In this document: positions 1 to 8,129 of the stretch, in pieces
How the letters are laid out: each line of letters starts with the position of its first letter
How positions within the stretch are numbered: the first letter of the stretch is position 1
Assembly: GCA_004151065.3 (NCBI GenBank)
Contig: NWUY0300016507.1
Location: 20,106-30,926 of the forward strand
Source of the DNA: Larix sibirica
Taxonomy: Eukaryota > Streptophyta > Pinopsida > Pinales > Pinaceae
Direction: 5' to 3'
Length of the DNA stretch: 10,821 nucleotides
Program-made: the position numbers and the translations under genes
Notes under the pieces: model-generated
What the model was told of the DNA's origin: nothing
The model's database searches: none
The model's input: the letters and a program-made list of their open reading frames with translations, nothing else

Positions 1-240
1 CATTTTTTATCGCAGCTCCAGCTTTGAAACCCAGGTGGCCGATAGTCGATGTGATAAAGAGTATGCCAAGAGACATGTGTGGGGGACACGCGACGAGTGA
101 AACCCCCGCACCAAATTCCGAGGCCAAAAATTTCGAAGTGAACCTTGGAAAACTTTGTAAAATTCCTGGTGGCGGAAAAATTTGGCTTGTACTGACAGGC
201 TAATAAACCCAAATCCGTCACAAGATGTCACGGACATAAT
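1..240. other. GC-richer block of unknown origin, possibly an LTR end
   Basis: This block is visibly richer in G and C than the AT-rich DNA that follows it, and it is cut by the left edge of the window. The minus strand has an open frame of 76 codons (237-7), but its composition does not resemble a known domain and I do not call it a gene. The change in composition near 235-240 and the imperfect palindrome just before it would fit the end of a long terminal repeat or another mobile element. No second copy is present in the window to prove this. It could equally be unique intergenic DNA. Confidence 0.2.
214..234. repeat. Imperfect palindrome TCCGTCACA-aga-TGTCACGGA
   Basis: Two nine-base arms (214-222 and 226-234) separated by AGA pair with a single C:C mismatch. 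It lies exactly where the GC-richer left block gives way to AT-rich DNA, so it may mark an element boundary. No function can be shown. Confidence 0.5.
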
Positions 241-1632
241 AAAATATGCTTGGCTATATCCATTAAAGGATTAAAGGAGAAGTGTGACAAGTAGGATTTT
301 AAAAAGGAAATTCATAATTTCACGGAGATTCTCCTAGAAGATGTTTTCAAATGCCAACCTTTCATGTTCGTGGAAGAAATGCCCCCATTGCATAGGTAAA
401 GCTTCCATTCAACTCATAAAATTTTAAGTTTACAACCAGACCTGATAGATGTACCCCATATCCACATACCCGAGTCACCATCAACACAGACCCGAGAGAG
501 AAGAACCCCCCATCAATGGCCTCAGGTTCGGCCCATACACTAAGGTGTTGGTTGGCCCATATTTATGAAAACCTTCTAATTCGCTGGTTTTGTCCAATAA
601 AATATCATTTTTTTGGAGTACGAGGAATCCTCATCGGGACACTTAAATGGATTTTATTCTTATTAAACTATGCCTAAAATTTTAGTACATTTTGTCAAGC
701 CAATTTGCGAAATTCAACATATGACATGTTAGTTTTTGTTTTAATGTAAATGGAGATGGATTTGCATATGAATTATTTTATTTTGTTAAATAAATTTTAT
801 GTAGTTTTGTTCAAAGTTTCAATCACGATGGGTGCCTAAAACTGAAAAAATCTTGGTTTAAGATTTTCAATTTCTTTTTAGATGTGAATGTACTCTTACT
901 CTCATGGATGTGAGTTTCATATATAATTTTTTTCTCTTATTTAAAGAAAATTAATAGATATTTATTTATATGCACTTTTTGTTGCAAATATAATTTTGAG
1001 ATATGAAGCAATATATGATATAGTGTTTTTTGAAAAGACATTAAATTACAAGGATCACTATCATAGATCATAAAGAAGCATTAAATATGTCTTTCTAAAT
1101 ATCAAAAAATAAATATAAAAATTAGCTAGAATAATAAATATGTAAAAAATTGCAACATATGGATATGATTTTAAAATCTAAAAATAAAAGCCTCAAATAT
1201 TTGGTAATACTGATAAAAAACATAGTCATTTTTTTTAGTAGACATAAGAACAACATCAAGCTCCAGATCATTGTATTTTGGCATGAGCTAGTCCGATGCC
1301 AGACATTGGGTCATCAAAAATTAATGAGTCCTAACCATATCCCTTATTATCCTCTTACAACCTAGGGTCCTCATTGTTATTTATTTATTTATTTACAGAA
1401 ATGGGTAACTGTGATTTGTATTAAAAGGATGAGGAAATATTTAACACCTCAATATTTACAATGACTTCAAAAATAAAATTTATGCCCAAAGTTCGACAAA
1501 ATATTCCCAAAATCCTTCATCCTCATAGGACCATATTGCACACAAAATATTCATAAAACTCCTACAACTATACTACCTAATAAATTGTCCTAGTAATATT
1601 ATGCATCTAAACAACATTTAAACATGACATAT
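241..1632. other. AT-rich stretch without a supported gene
   Basis: I see no supported coding frame here. The only frame of note (1150-1365, plus) has a low-complexity Lys/Ile/Asn-rich product expected from AT-rich DNA. Positions 430-640 are less AT-rich and have a readable plus-strand frame without a clear start. Its translation matches nothing I recognise. A short TTAT microsatellite is listed separately. Confidence 0.6.
1377..1395. repeat. (TTAT)4 microsatellite
   Basis: Four full TTAT units plus TTA lie in the AT-rich left spacer. Confidence 0.85.
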
Positions 1633-2512
1633 TTATAAAAATACATGGTTGTTATGGCCTTCATCCATGAATTGTTCTTTTTGATCCTAAGCCTGAGCCT
1701 GAGGACTTGGACCTTCAAATTTCCTGAGAGCATCCTGTAGGATAGTCTCCTCTTCTATTTCTTCCGAGTCCATACAATGCCCAACATGAGACAGGTTCCC
1801 TTGGGTGAATCCTTGGATCATATTGAAGTGCATTATGTTTCATTGACAAGATGTTTTATCTTTTCCCCCTTTTCCTTGACTTTGGTTTCAAGCCCATCCC
1901 ACTTCTTGTCTTGTTGCTCCATGTGGGTGTTGATATGGTCAAGGGTTGTTTCATGCCATCCATTTGAGAATTAATTCTCCTTAACATTCTCTTAATGTTT
2001 CTAATCTTATTGAGGGCTTCACCTGCCACCAAATCCCAATTCAGAGGATGGGGCATCTCATTCCCAATTTGTTTATGTGAGAAAAAAATGTTTTGAGAAT
2101 CACAATGAGAAACATGGTCTACAAAAGGGATTAAGGAGGGAAAATAGTGCAGACTGCTCCCCTCCAAATTATACTAGGCCATAGATCGAAGGAACATAAC
2201 AAATTTTTTCCACGTGTTTAGAAATAGAGGACTAACCACATGGAACTTACAAATTTCACCTACCCTAAAATTATTGAGGTTGATTTCCAAATGCCGATCT
2301 CCCACTACAACATCGAGCTCACCCTAGTCCACAATGTCATAAACAATCCCACATGCAAAACCAATTCCAGATAAGAGCACCATAATACAAGGATTGCACG
2401 CGAATAAATATAAGTTTAAGCGAGGCCGAGGGCACATGAGGAAGAGGGTTTTCGCTTGCTTGAATTGAATTCAACAAAACTCCATACTTGATGCTTGGTA
2501 CTTATCCTCCAT
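1633..2512 (-). pseudogene. Unrecognised broken ORF of about 220 codons with frame-shifted acidic tail
   Basis: From an ATG at 2512-2510 (MEDKYQASSMEF...) one minus-strand frame can be read down to a stop at 1856-1858, 219 codons in all. Only three internal stops break it: TGA at 2471-2473, TAG at 2324-2326 and TAG at 2174-2176. The middle contains a hydrophobic run (IMVLLSGIGFACGIVYDI), then GDRHLEINLNNFRVGEI, and the C-terminal part is basic (INSQMDGMKQ..., KPKSRKRGKR). Below about 1850 another frame continues with an acidic stretch (MDSEEIEEETILQDALRKFE) to a stop at 1633-1635, which suggests one frameshift. I do not recognise the family. It starts about 75 bases after the RNase H end of LINE-B on the same strand, so it may be an element-associated ORF or a captured host gene. 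The pattern of few stops over a long frame argues for a decayed real protein rather than chance. Confidence 0.5.
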
Positions 2513-2585
2513 TTTGAGGCCATGCCTTGATTACCTCCAAAACTTAATTGAAACTAAACAATTTTAATAATATAAAAAACCATGA

Positions 2586-3045
2586 TCACTCCTCCATGAT
2601 TATGGTATCCATCACCGTGTTCCATAGTGTTTTTTTATACGCCATCACTTCTTTGTCAAGACTAACTGCCTTGTTTGCTTAGTGATTTGCCACATTGTTA
2701 TTGTGCCTCCTTATGTGAAGGATTTTGACTTCTCTTACACCTTGGAGGTTCCAAGCAATTCTATTGTATATATTGCTTTGAACCGAACCTTGTTTCTTTG
2801 TTTGTTTCCTAGCCTGCTTAATGACATGGAGCGATTCTCCAAAAATCATAACTTGTTGCATGCATAGACCTTTCACAAATTCTGATCATAGGAATAATGC
2901 ATAAAATTTAGCTTGATTATTAATAGTTACACCCAATACCCAAGAAAACCTTATTTCCTCTTTTCTATCAAGGCCAACAATGACCCCCTCGCCTCTCCCC
3001 TCCTTGCACCTACCACCATGGTAGGGTCCTCATTGTTATTGAGAG
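2586..3045 (-). pseudogene. RNase H domain of LINE-B with substituted catalytic residues
   Basis: A single frame reads as an RNase H type 1 domain of the kind found at the C-terminus of plant LINEs. It contains GVTINNQAKFYAL (family: TNNxAExxAL), QQVMIFGESLHVIKQ (family: FGDSxxVI) and HIRRHNNNVANH followed by ANKAVSLDKE (family: NxxADxLA). TGA at 2886-2888 and TAA at 2679-2681 replace what look like Gly and Leu codons. The four active-site acidic positions read His (3018-3020, least certain), Lys (2907-2909), Glu (2835-2837) and Asn (2685-2687) instead of D, E, D, D. Each differs from an acidic codon by one base. The domain cannot be catalytic as written, and it is a relic of the element. Confidence 0.75.
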
Positions 3046-3299
3046 GCATATGTGCTAGTTTTTCATTAATCAAACAAAATGGGGCTCATCATGGTGTAAA
3101 TGTGGCTAGCTTAACATATATTTCCTCCTCTCATGCACCTTATGGTTAACTTAATGGAAAAGTATGTGTGGGCACGATCCTTTGAAGGGACATGAATCAC
3201 CATGCATACCCCCTATACTAAAAATATTGATGATGCTTAGTATCTAAAGAGTATTTATCAAGTTATGATAAATCTACATTGACAAAGTGACCATAATGT

Positions 3300-3760
3300 C
3301 ATTCTTATTAGTCCATGAGAAAGAATTAGCATGCTCATCATTCTTAAACAAAATCCAATTTTTAGTTTTCCATAGCTGTCCAATAGAAATTGGATTCTAA
3401 AAACATGTCAAGCTCTACAAAAACCCACCAGCCATATTCATTTTTATCCCAATAGAGAAGCTTTCTAAGATAACTAAGAATAAGAAAAATGCTTGCAAAA
3501 TCTTTCTAATAATTCCTAAGTTACCCTACCCTTGTGCCAAAACCAAAATATATTCTTAAATTAAACTCAATGACATAATGCACATACAAGCCAATCCAAG
3601 CCAAAGTGATGGAGCTTCCTTTGTGCCACAAGATCAGAATGCAAGTAAGGTGATCCTTTTTTCAATGGGGTAACTTAATGCACATACAATCCAATCCAAG
3701 CCAAGTGACAAAGCTTTCTTCGTGCAATAAGGTCTCCATGCATAAGAAACCATGTAAGGT
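3300..3760 (-). pseudogene. Zinc-knuckle (zf-RVT-like) region of LINE-B
   Basis: The minus strand gives a segment ending in LDWLVCALCH, with the CxxC pair at 3584-3573. It is followed, across stops and frame changes, by NIFWFWHKG, where the family usually has a His and Cys. Further on comes LWKTKNWILFKNDEH, which resembles the W..W..RN..IF linker that follows the zinc domain in plant LINEs. The position between RT end and RNase H supports the assignment. The reading frame is broken many times. Confidence 0.5.
3571..3760. repeat. Imperfect tandem duplication of a segment of about 80-100 bases in LINE-B
   Basis: Unit 1 begins at 3571 and unit 2 at 3671. Both contain TTAATG/ATAATG-CACATACAA followed by CCAATCCAAGCCAA, then a diverged GTGAC/GTGAT...GCTTCCT/GCTTTCT tract, and end near GTAAGG at about 3645 and 3755. 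On the minus strand both units encode the same LINE segment: one reads SDLVAQRKLHHFGLDWL and the other GDLIARRKLCHLAWIGL. The copy number change happened inside the element, and the two units have since diverged. Confidence 0.75.
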
Positions 3761-3835
3761 TTATTTGAACATTGAATTTGGAGTGCAAGTTATTGTTTTG
3801 TCATGATAACATTCTATGTCACTTTGTCACCAAGG

Positions 3836-4114
3836 GAGTATCTCGAGTGGTTGTGGGATGGGGTGTTATCCTCATCACCTAGGTTCTATTCTCGAAAGTG
3901 ACATGCATGTGTTCTAATTTGGCTTGTCATAGTGAGGATGAAAGGGTAGGAGACCCCTTTTAGTGGGACCCCTCTATCCTAGGTGTGTCTTTGGTCATCT
4001 CAACCCTAGGATGAACTACGAGTTTCTGATATATGTGGCTTGCATACTATTGCATATATCCGAGGAGGTTGTTTAATTCCCCATACCCCAATTTTACTAT
4101 TAAAAAGAAAGAAA
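3836..4114 (+). mobile_element. tRNA-derived SINE candidate inserted in LINE-B
   Basis: The head AGTATCTCGAGTGGTTG at 3837-3853 resembles a pol III A box of tRNA-headed plant SINEs. About 40 bases later GGTTCTATTCTC (3882-3893) resembles the B box GGTTCGAATCC. A GC-richer body of about 200 bases without coding potential follows, including the tract AGGAGACCCCTTTTAGTGGG, and it ends in an A-rich tail (4099-4114, TTAAAAAGAAAGAAA). The length of about 280 bases suits a SINE. It separates two parts of LINE-B and lies in the opposite orientation. No convincing target-site duplication could be found, so the exact ends are uncertain. Confidence 0.5.
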
Positions 4115-4789
4115 CCAGGCAAGCAATGGGGGCCTTTCTTTAATGTGGTGGATAACATTTTTCCCTAAGTCAATAAGGCCACTTGCATAACTTGAAATGG
4201 ATCCTCCAAACCTCATTGAACTTTAAATCAATTGTTTCGATAGAACTCAAACATGTAAAGTGATTCCTACAACCCCAAACCTAGTTCTTTGACAAGATTT
4301 TTGAGGGCTCACCACCATGCTTGATAAAAAATAGTCAAAGAAAAGAGAATGTATTTTATCTAAATAAATGTCAAAATGTTTAGGATGGAAGGTATGCTTC
4401 AAGTGGTTCTATGGGATCCAATTCCTAGGTTTTCTAAAGATTTCCTCAAGAGACTCAATCTTTTTGTAGTAAAATGTAAGACTAAGAACATGGGCTTTAA
4501 ATATGTGTTCCATTCATTGAAGATGATTAATGACCGACATAAGGAGTTATGATTCATCAAGATACCAATTTTTTAGGATTTCTCCCTTTGAACGGATCAA
4601 TCGCTTGACATCCTCTTGGGATTTCCAAATGTTGTTTTGAAAAAAAGGAGACAACAAAATTGGTCGAGGCAAGGGTACAACGTTGGAGTTTTTGAAAGTT
4701 TAATCCTCACCATTTTTGTTTCCATATGACATCCATGAACATCAAAAAATTTGTAGGAGAATCATATATGACTTGTCCCCTTCTAAATC
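4115..4789 (-). pseudogene. Poorly preserved linker of LINE-B between RT end and zinc region
   Basis: Minus-strand frames here read in short pieces such as WKSQEDVKRLIRSKGEILKN and LSLTFYYKKIESLEEIFRKP, separated by stops. The place and order suit the variable linker that follows the reverse transcriptase in plant LINEs. I cannot name a domain in it. No other gene is visible in this stretch. Confidence 0.35.
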
Positions 4790-4993
4790 TCAAACGGTCC
4801 ACTTTGTACATAGTTCCAACCCTTGATAAAGAACATTAATGAAACCCAACCCGCCTAAATCCCAGAGAGTACAACAAATAATCCAATCTACTATATTAAA
4901 ACCTTTCCCCAACCTATTTGACCGAAAAATCATTTTCAATATTTTAGTTGATAAACATTTTTTTTCCAAGAAAAAAAACATATTTCCATTCAT
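4790..4993 (-). pseudogene. End of the reverse transcriptase of LINE-B
   Basis: A 67-codon open piece contains KGFNIVDWIICC, then DLGGLGFINV and LELCTKWTV. This follows the plant LINE pattern W..V..PK..GGLGx.N......AL..KW found after the RT fingers and palm. The stop at its end interrupts a frame that continues with WDLEGDKSY, similar to the usual W..LEG..PW. The catalytic part of the RT (YxDD box) would lie upstream and is absent. The frame starts beside a T-run and A-run pair (4958-4979) that may mark the junction with LINE-A. Confidence 0.5.
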
Positions 4994-5189
4994 TTAAGAT
5001 TAGAAAATACAATCTTCAGTTCCAATCAACAAGGATTAAGTTCGACCAAAGACATAGGTATTTAATAGTTCTAGGACCAACCACCCAAACATATACAACT
5101 AAAAAGTAGCAAAAAAACAAAGATACATATTGTCTCACATTATAGAACAGACCACACAAGTTAACTACAAAGAAATCCAAAGGAGGAGA

Positions 5190-5609
5190 AGAGGTTCCCC
5201 TTTGGAATTCTTCTAACCGTAGAGATATAGAATGCAACAATAAGCCCCATTTAGACAGATCGTTGGCCACAATATTTAACTCTCGAAAAATATGCTTAAA
5301 ATGAATGGAGGGAAAAATCCCATTGATCTGCTTCAGCTGCTCCACTAGGTCAACCAGGCCTATGTTCCTTGTCTCTACCACACCCAACATACTATTGATC
5401 ACCAACTATGAATCACCAAACACCTGCAACCTTTGAATGCCACACCCGACCACTTGTTTGAGAAAGAAGAAAAGACCTTTGAATTCTGCTAAATTGTTTG
5501 TGCCGGGTCCTAAACATCCCTTCCCTTGGGAAAAATGATCCTTTGACAGAAATAGGACAAATCCAAAGCCACTCTTCTGATTGTTCTCTTGGTTGGTCCC
5601 ATCAAAAAT
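5190..5609 (-). pseudogene. RNase H domain of LINE-A
   Basis: In one frame the minus strand shows IFDGTNQ (first Asp at 5601-5603), TNNLAEFKGL (Glu at 5484-5486), RLQVFGDS (second Asp at 5412-5414) and HIFRELNIVANDLSKWG. These are the four signature blocks of an RNase H type 1 domain. Three catalytic acids are kept. The fourth (family: AD.LSK) reads Asn at 5262-5264. A TAG at 5406-5408 stands where family members have Gln after GDS, and a TGA-TAA pair lies just before FDG. The last residues (GTSSPPLDFFV and onward) are the variable C-terminus. Confidence 0.8.
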
Positions 5610-5753
5610 TTATCAGGGCCTGCTCTCATCAATAATCAAATGTGCTACCAATATCACAGCTCTAGGATTAGACAGAAGGCGAAAGAAATGAAAAACATAG
5701 AGAGACTGTGACGCTACCTTAATGGGAGCCCTTACATGATCCTTGAAAATGAC

Positions 5754-6023
5754 TCAATTTCGTGCTATCCAAATACCCCAATTCACTATTAATGGAGGAG
5801 GTCTGAAAGCTCTAAGAGTTGGAAATTCAAAGTACCTTTTGAAATATGCTTCCACTGATTGCTTCACCCATAAATCTAAACTTTTTAGTATCCTTTCAGC
5901 CTCCTTCCAAACCATTTTGGAAAAAATACACTCCAGAAATAAATGAGACACTATTTCTTCTCCATCCTTGCACATAGGGAAAAAAATAGGACCTTGAAAA
6001 TTACACTTCTGCAACCTGTCCAA
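5754..6023 (-). pseudogene. zf-RVT zinc-binding domain of LINE-A
   Basis: The open piece reads LDRLQKCNFQGP, then FFPMCKDGEEIVSHLFLEC, then WGIWIARN. This is the zinc-binding domain typical of plant LINE ORF2 (CPxC..GE...HLF..C..... W). The first Cys of the CxxC pair has become Phe. The Cys after it, the His and the last Cys remain. A TGA at 5754-5756 stands where the W..ARN.VIF pattern continues (VIFKDHVRAP), and the same frame runs on into the RNase H domain. Confidence 0.8.
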
Positions 6024-6517
6024 AGTAAGAAATACGTTCTCTAGAATTAACTAGAAGTGTAGCGTACTCTTTGGACGAGATTTCATTTTCCAAAGACTCT
6101 GCCAACACCATTTAGGCTCCCTTGGGTTCAATGAAAAAACTAAATTGTATCTAAGTTTGGCTGTGTATGACCCCCCTTCAAATTATAGATCTATTTTAAT
6201 GTGTCCGCCTCTCCAGAAATGTGAATATGGGCCTGGCTAAGCATACTACAATAATTTTCCCAACTTACCTTCCGCTCCTCTCTAAGCTCCAGACCTTTCA
6301 TAGATAGCCAACCCTGCTTCTAGAAATAAGTCTCTACTGGATTGACAAACTTGTCTAATGTGGCCCTCCCAACTTCCTGCATATGTTTGACTAAATCCTG
6401 AGGGAGATGGTCTCTACCCAAATTCCCCATAACTGCATCATAGCCTACTCGAATTGATTTCCCATCACCAACTCTCCAAGCTAAAAAAGGGGATTTTAAT
6501 AAAAAATAATTTAAGAG
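6024..6517 (-). pseudogene. Connecting region of LINE-A (SWRxGDGxS motif)
   Basis: A minus-strand frame gives WRVGDGKSIRVGYD and continues through DHLPQDLVKHMQEVGRATL and KGLELREERKVSWENYCSML, with TAG stops in between. The family has S.W.IGdG..I.fW.d at this point. A second frame takes over near 6170 with SYTAKLRYNLV (family: YSVKSAYNLL), so there is a frameshift here. After this it runs W..LWKMKSRPKSTLHF, then a stop, then LENVFLTLDRLQK into the zinc domain. Confidence 0.65.
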
Positions 6518-6845
6518 TTATTTCCATTGATTTGAAACCATCTTCCTTTTTTTATCGCTTCTCCTTACCCAATCCATAACAGAATATGGAGCTATATACT
6601 TAGCAACTAGAATCTTTTTCCAAAAGATCTCCTTTGTAAGGAAATTCCATAGAGATTTTGTTTCTAGCACTTTATTAAAATGAAATTTTTTTTTCATCCC
6701 CCAACCTCCCAGGATTTTGGGTGCCACTAGCGCTTTCCATCCAACCAAATGAAAACCTTGGTAATCCTTACTATTCCTCCACATAAAATTGAAGCATAAT
6801 TTCGGAATAGAATTCAACGTCGAAACGAGAATATATTGTTAATAT
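6518..6845 (-). pseudogene. End of reverse transcriptase of LINE-A
   Basis: The frame reads ILVSTLNSIPK, FNFMWRN, FHLVGWKALVAPKILGGWGM, then FNKVLETKSLWNFL. This is the conserved LINE series SxLxSIP...FLW......W..V..PK..GGLG...l..fN.AL..K.LW.fL. Compared with the family, the stretch between SIPK and the FLW-like motif is shorter than usual, suggesting a small deletion. The catalytic RT motifs are not present. Confidence 0.75.
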
Positions 6846-7204
6846 TATATGCTACTAAAGACTAAATTCTAACTTCATGAGCATTTAATACATTTTCACA
6901 ATAGCAGCATAANTACTTGTGTTCCACGTTTTCAAACTTGATTTTGCAAGTTAACATAGGAAACATGTTTTTTACCTTAACCAAATCCTGCTTTATATTA
7001 TAAAAAAACATTTGCAATATATATATGTTTCACACTACAATAACAGATGAAAACGTAATAGCAGACGCGAAGAGGCAGAGTTGACATGCAACCCACCAAC
7101 TAACTGGAAAATACCTTTAATATGCCTTTTACAGACTAAGAAACACATTTTTTTAGTTAAACTGTACTGATTCAACTATACATTTTTTTAGTTTTTTAAG
7201 TTAA
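6846..7204. other. AT-rich spacer between LINE-A and the CASP-like pseudogene
   Basis: No gene is visible. One ambiguous base (n) is present at 6913. A less AT-rich patch at about 7045-7110 could hold remnants of the missing N-terminal part of the CASP-like gene, but no convincing frame is readable. Confidence 0.5.
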
Positions 7205-7337
7205 ACTATATTGATATTGCATTTTTCTATGGTGATTTTTGCTCTTGTTTCTCAATCATGGTAGGAACTGCATCTGCAACTCGAGACTTCGTCGGAATGC
7301 AGAGACATGTCCAATTCACGTTGTTGAAAACACTCCC
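7205..7337 (+). pseudogene. CASP-like pseudogene, exon 1 remnant (helix 1 and first outer loop)
   Basis: Two frames must be joined. ILILHFSMVIFALVSQ (7208-7255) is hydrophobic and fits the first helix, and IMVGTASATRDFVGMQRHV (from 7255) continues in another frame, implying a one-base change at about 7253. The His at 7220-7222 (CAT) sits near where the family has a conserved Arg (CGT would be one base away). The exon ends in ACACTCCC before GTGAGTAGT. The upstream cytoplasmic N-terminus is not found. Confidence 0.65.
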
Positions 7338-7447
7338 GTGAGTAGTACTTAAAAACCTAGTTCTTATTAGTTCCTTGAAATTAGGTATCTTGAGAAACAG
7401 TGCATGGCAAAGAAGATCTGACATCGGTTCATTGTTTTTTTATCCAG

Positions 7448-7580
7448 ATTCTTAGTCATTGCAGATGGAATTCTTGCATTATACTCTATTCTGCAAGGCT
7501 TGAGATGCTTTGCCAGTCTGTATATACGAAGTATTCTGTTGAATAAGGCATTGGCTTGGAGGATATTTTGTTGTGATTAG
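7448..7580 (+). pseudogene. CASP-like pseudogene, exon 2 (helix 2 to helix 3)
   Basis: The exon follows a T-rich tract and CAG acceptor at 7434-7447 and gives FLVIADGILALYSILQGL, RCFASLYI and LLNKALAWRIFCCD without a break. It closely follows the family pattern LVxANGIxAxYSLLQxxRC....LLxKPLAWxxFxxDQ. The Asp at 7575-7577 is the conserved helix-three residue. The next codon is TAG (7578-7580) where the family has Gln (CAG), directly before the GTATGA donor. One C-to-T change therefore makes the stop. Confidence 0.8.
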
Positions 7581-7666
7581 GTATGATAGTCTGAACCCAT
7601 TTCATTATCTGTGCACTGAAGGAGGGAGGGTACAGGAAGAGAGTTTAAATGATAAAATTAATTTAT

Positions 7667-7870
7667 TAGCACATCCATTTAACTTGTAGTGGTCCGTGAA
7701 TATTCATAGACTAGAAGTTAAGTATATGTAAACAAATATTTTGATATATCCTCTTATCTTCTTGTAATTTAGTGGATGATCTTTCCTGGTTTACTTTAAA
7801 TTGTAAAGTACTAGCACAACCACTTAACTTGTGGTCCAAGTGAACATCAATAGACCACAAGGAACAAGTT
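7667..7870. repeat. Diverged direct duplication of about 55 bases in intron 2
   Basis: TAGCACATCCATTTAACTTG at 7667 and TAGCACAACCACTTAACTTG at 7812 start two related stretches. Both continue with GTGGTCC, GTGAAnATnnATAGAC and end in AAG. The spacing is about 145 bases. The second copy also contains a nine-base inverted repeat (CTTGTGGTC at 7828-7836 and GACCACAAG at 7853-7861). Confidence 0.65.
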
Positions 7871-7892
7871 ATCACCTACCGGGAAGTGCTTG

Positions 7893-7962
7893 TTATCCAT
7901 GCATTAGCTACTAGTTATCCATACACCAGCTAGTTACCAATTATCCATGCATCAGCTAACAA
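7893..7962. repeat. Three-copy tandem repeat, unit about 22-26 bases
   Basis: Units begin at 7893, 7915 and 7941, each with TTATCCATnCAnnAGCTA. The second unit has a few extra bases. It lies in intron 2 and probably arose by slippage. Confidence 0.8.
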
Positions 7963-8079
7963 TTATTTTTAATATTTGGTTTATAATTGTATATTTTGAA
8001 TTTGCAACTAATACCATAAAATCAATTTAAACAATTTACAAAATGCATAGATGCGAATCCACTCTAAATTGTAAAATAT

Positions 8080-8117
8080 AAACACCTCTTAATGTAATAA
8101 ACACCTATCAATGTAAA
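8080..8117. repeat. Tandem duplication of 19 bases
   Basis: AAACACCTCTTAATGTAAT (8080-8098) is followed directly by AAACACCTATCAATGTAAA (8099-8117). An A-run follows immediately, to about 8127. Confidence 0.8.
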
Positions 8118-8129
8118 AAAAAAAAAATC

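Larger units (their letters stand above)
2586..4993 (-). mobile_element. LINE-B: degenerate plant LINE, 3' part of ORF2
   Basis: Read on the minus strand, fragments of a plant non-LTR retrotransposon ORF2 appear in the expected order. First comes the end of the reverse transcriptase (4993-4790, GGLGF motif followed by an ALxxKW-like LELCTKW). Then comes a poorly readable linker, a zinc-knuckle region (about 3760-3300, with CALCH) and an RNase H domain (about 3045-2586). The upstream RT core is missing, as in a 5'-truncated LINE copy. Many stops and frameshifts make it non-functional. A SINE candidate lies inside it at 3836-4114, and the zinc-knuckle segment is tandemly duplicated. It abuts LINE-A at about 5000 in the same orientation. 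Exact ends are not visible because no clear poly(A) tail or target-site duplication could be found. Confidence 0.6.
5016..6845 (-). mobile_element. LINE-A: 5'-truncated plant LINE, 3' part of ORF2
   Basis: The minus strand carries, in order, the end of the reverse transcriptase (6845-6518), a connecting region with a VGDGKSIR motif (about 6480), the zf-RVT zinc domain (6173-5754) and an RNase H domain (5603 to about 5250), then a tail to 5016. This is the usual C-terminal order of ORF2 in plant L1-type LINEs. Homology stops abruptly at about 6845 within the RT thumb region, which fits 5' truncation on insertion. In-frame stops at 5754, 5613, 5610 and 5406, and a frameshift near 6170, make it a dead copy. 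No clear target-site duplication was found. It is better preserved than LINE-B and therefore perhaps younger. Confidence 0.8.

Noticed and set aside
1150-1365. 71-codon plus-strand ORF
   Set aside because: The Lys/Ile/Asn-rich product is what AT-rich DNA gives by chance, and there is no supporting context.
1777-1974. 65-codon plus-strand ORF
   Set aside because: It is antisense to the longer minus-strand broken ORF and has no family features.
2682-3149. Two plus-strand ORFs (2682-2867 and 2913-3149)
   Set aside because: They are antisense shadows of the LINE-B RNase H domain.
3804-4160. GATAACATT on both sides of the SINE as target-site duplication
   Set aside because: The two copies lie about 30 bases before the head and about 35 bases after the tail, not directly at the ends, and the bases next to them do not match.
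5743-5946. 67-codon plus-strand ORF
   Set aside because: It is the antisense shadow of the zf-RVT domain of LINE-A.
7227-7424. 65-codon minus-strand ORF
   Set aside because: It lies antisense to exon 1 and intron 1 of the CASP-like pseudogene, whose plus-strand reading fits a known family and splice sites.
7667-8117. Repeats in intron 2 as a CRISPR-like array
   Set aside because: The units are few and unequal, directly adjacent or diverged, have no spacers of constant length and lie in plant DNA.
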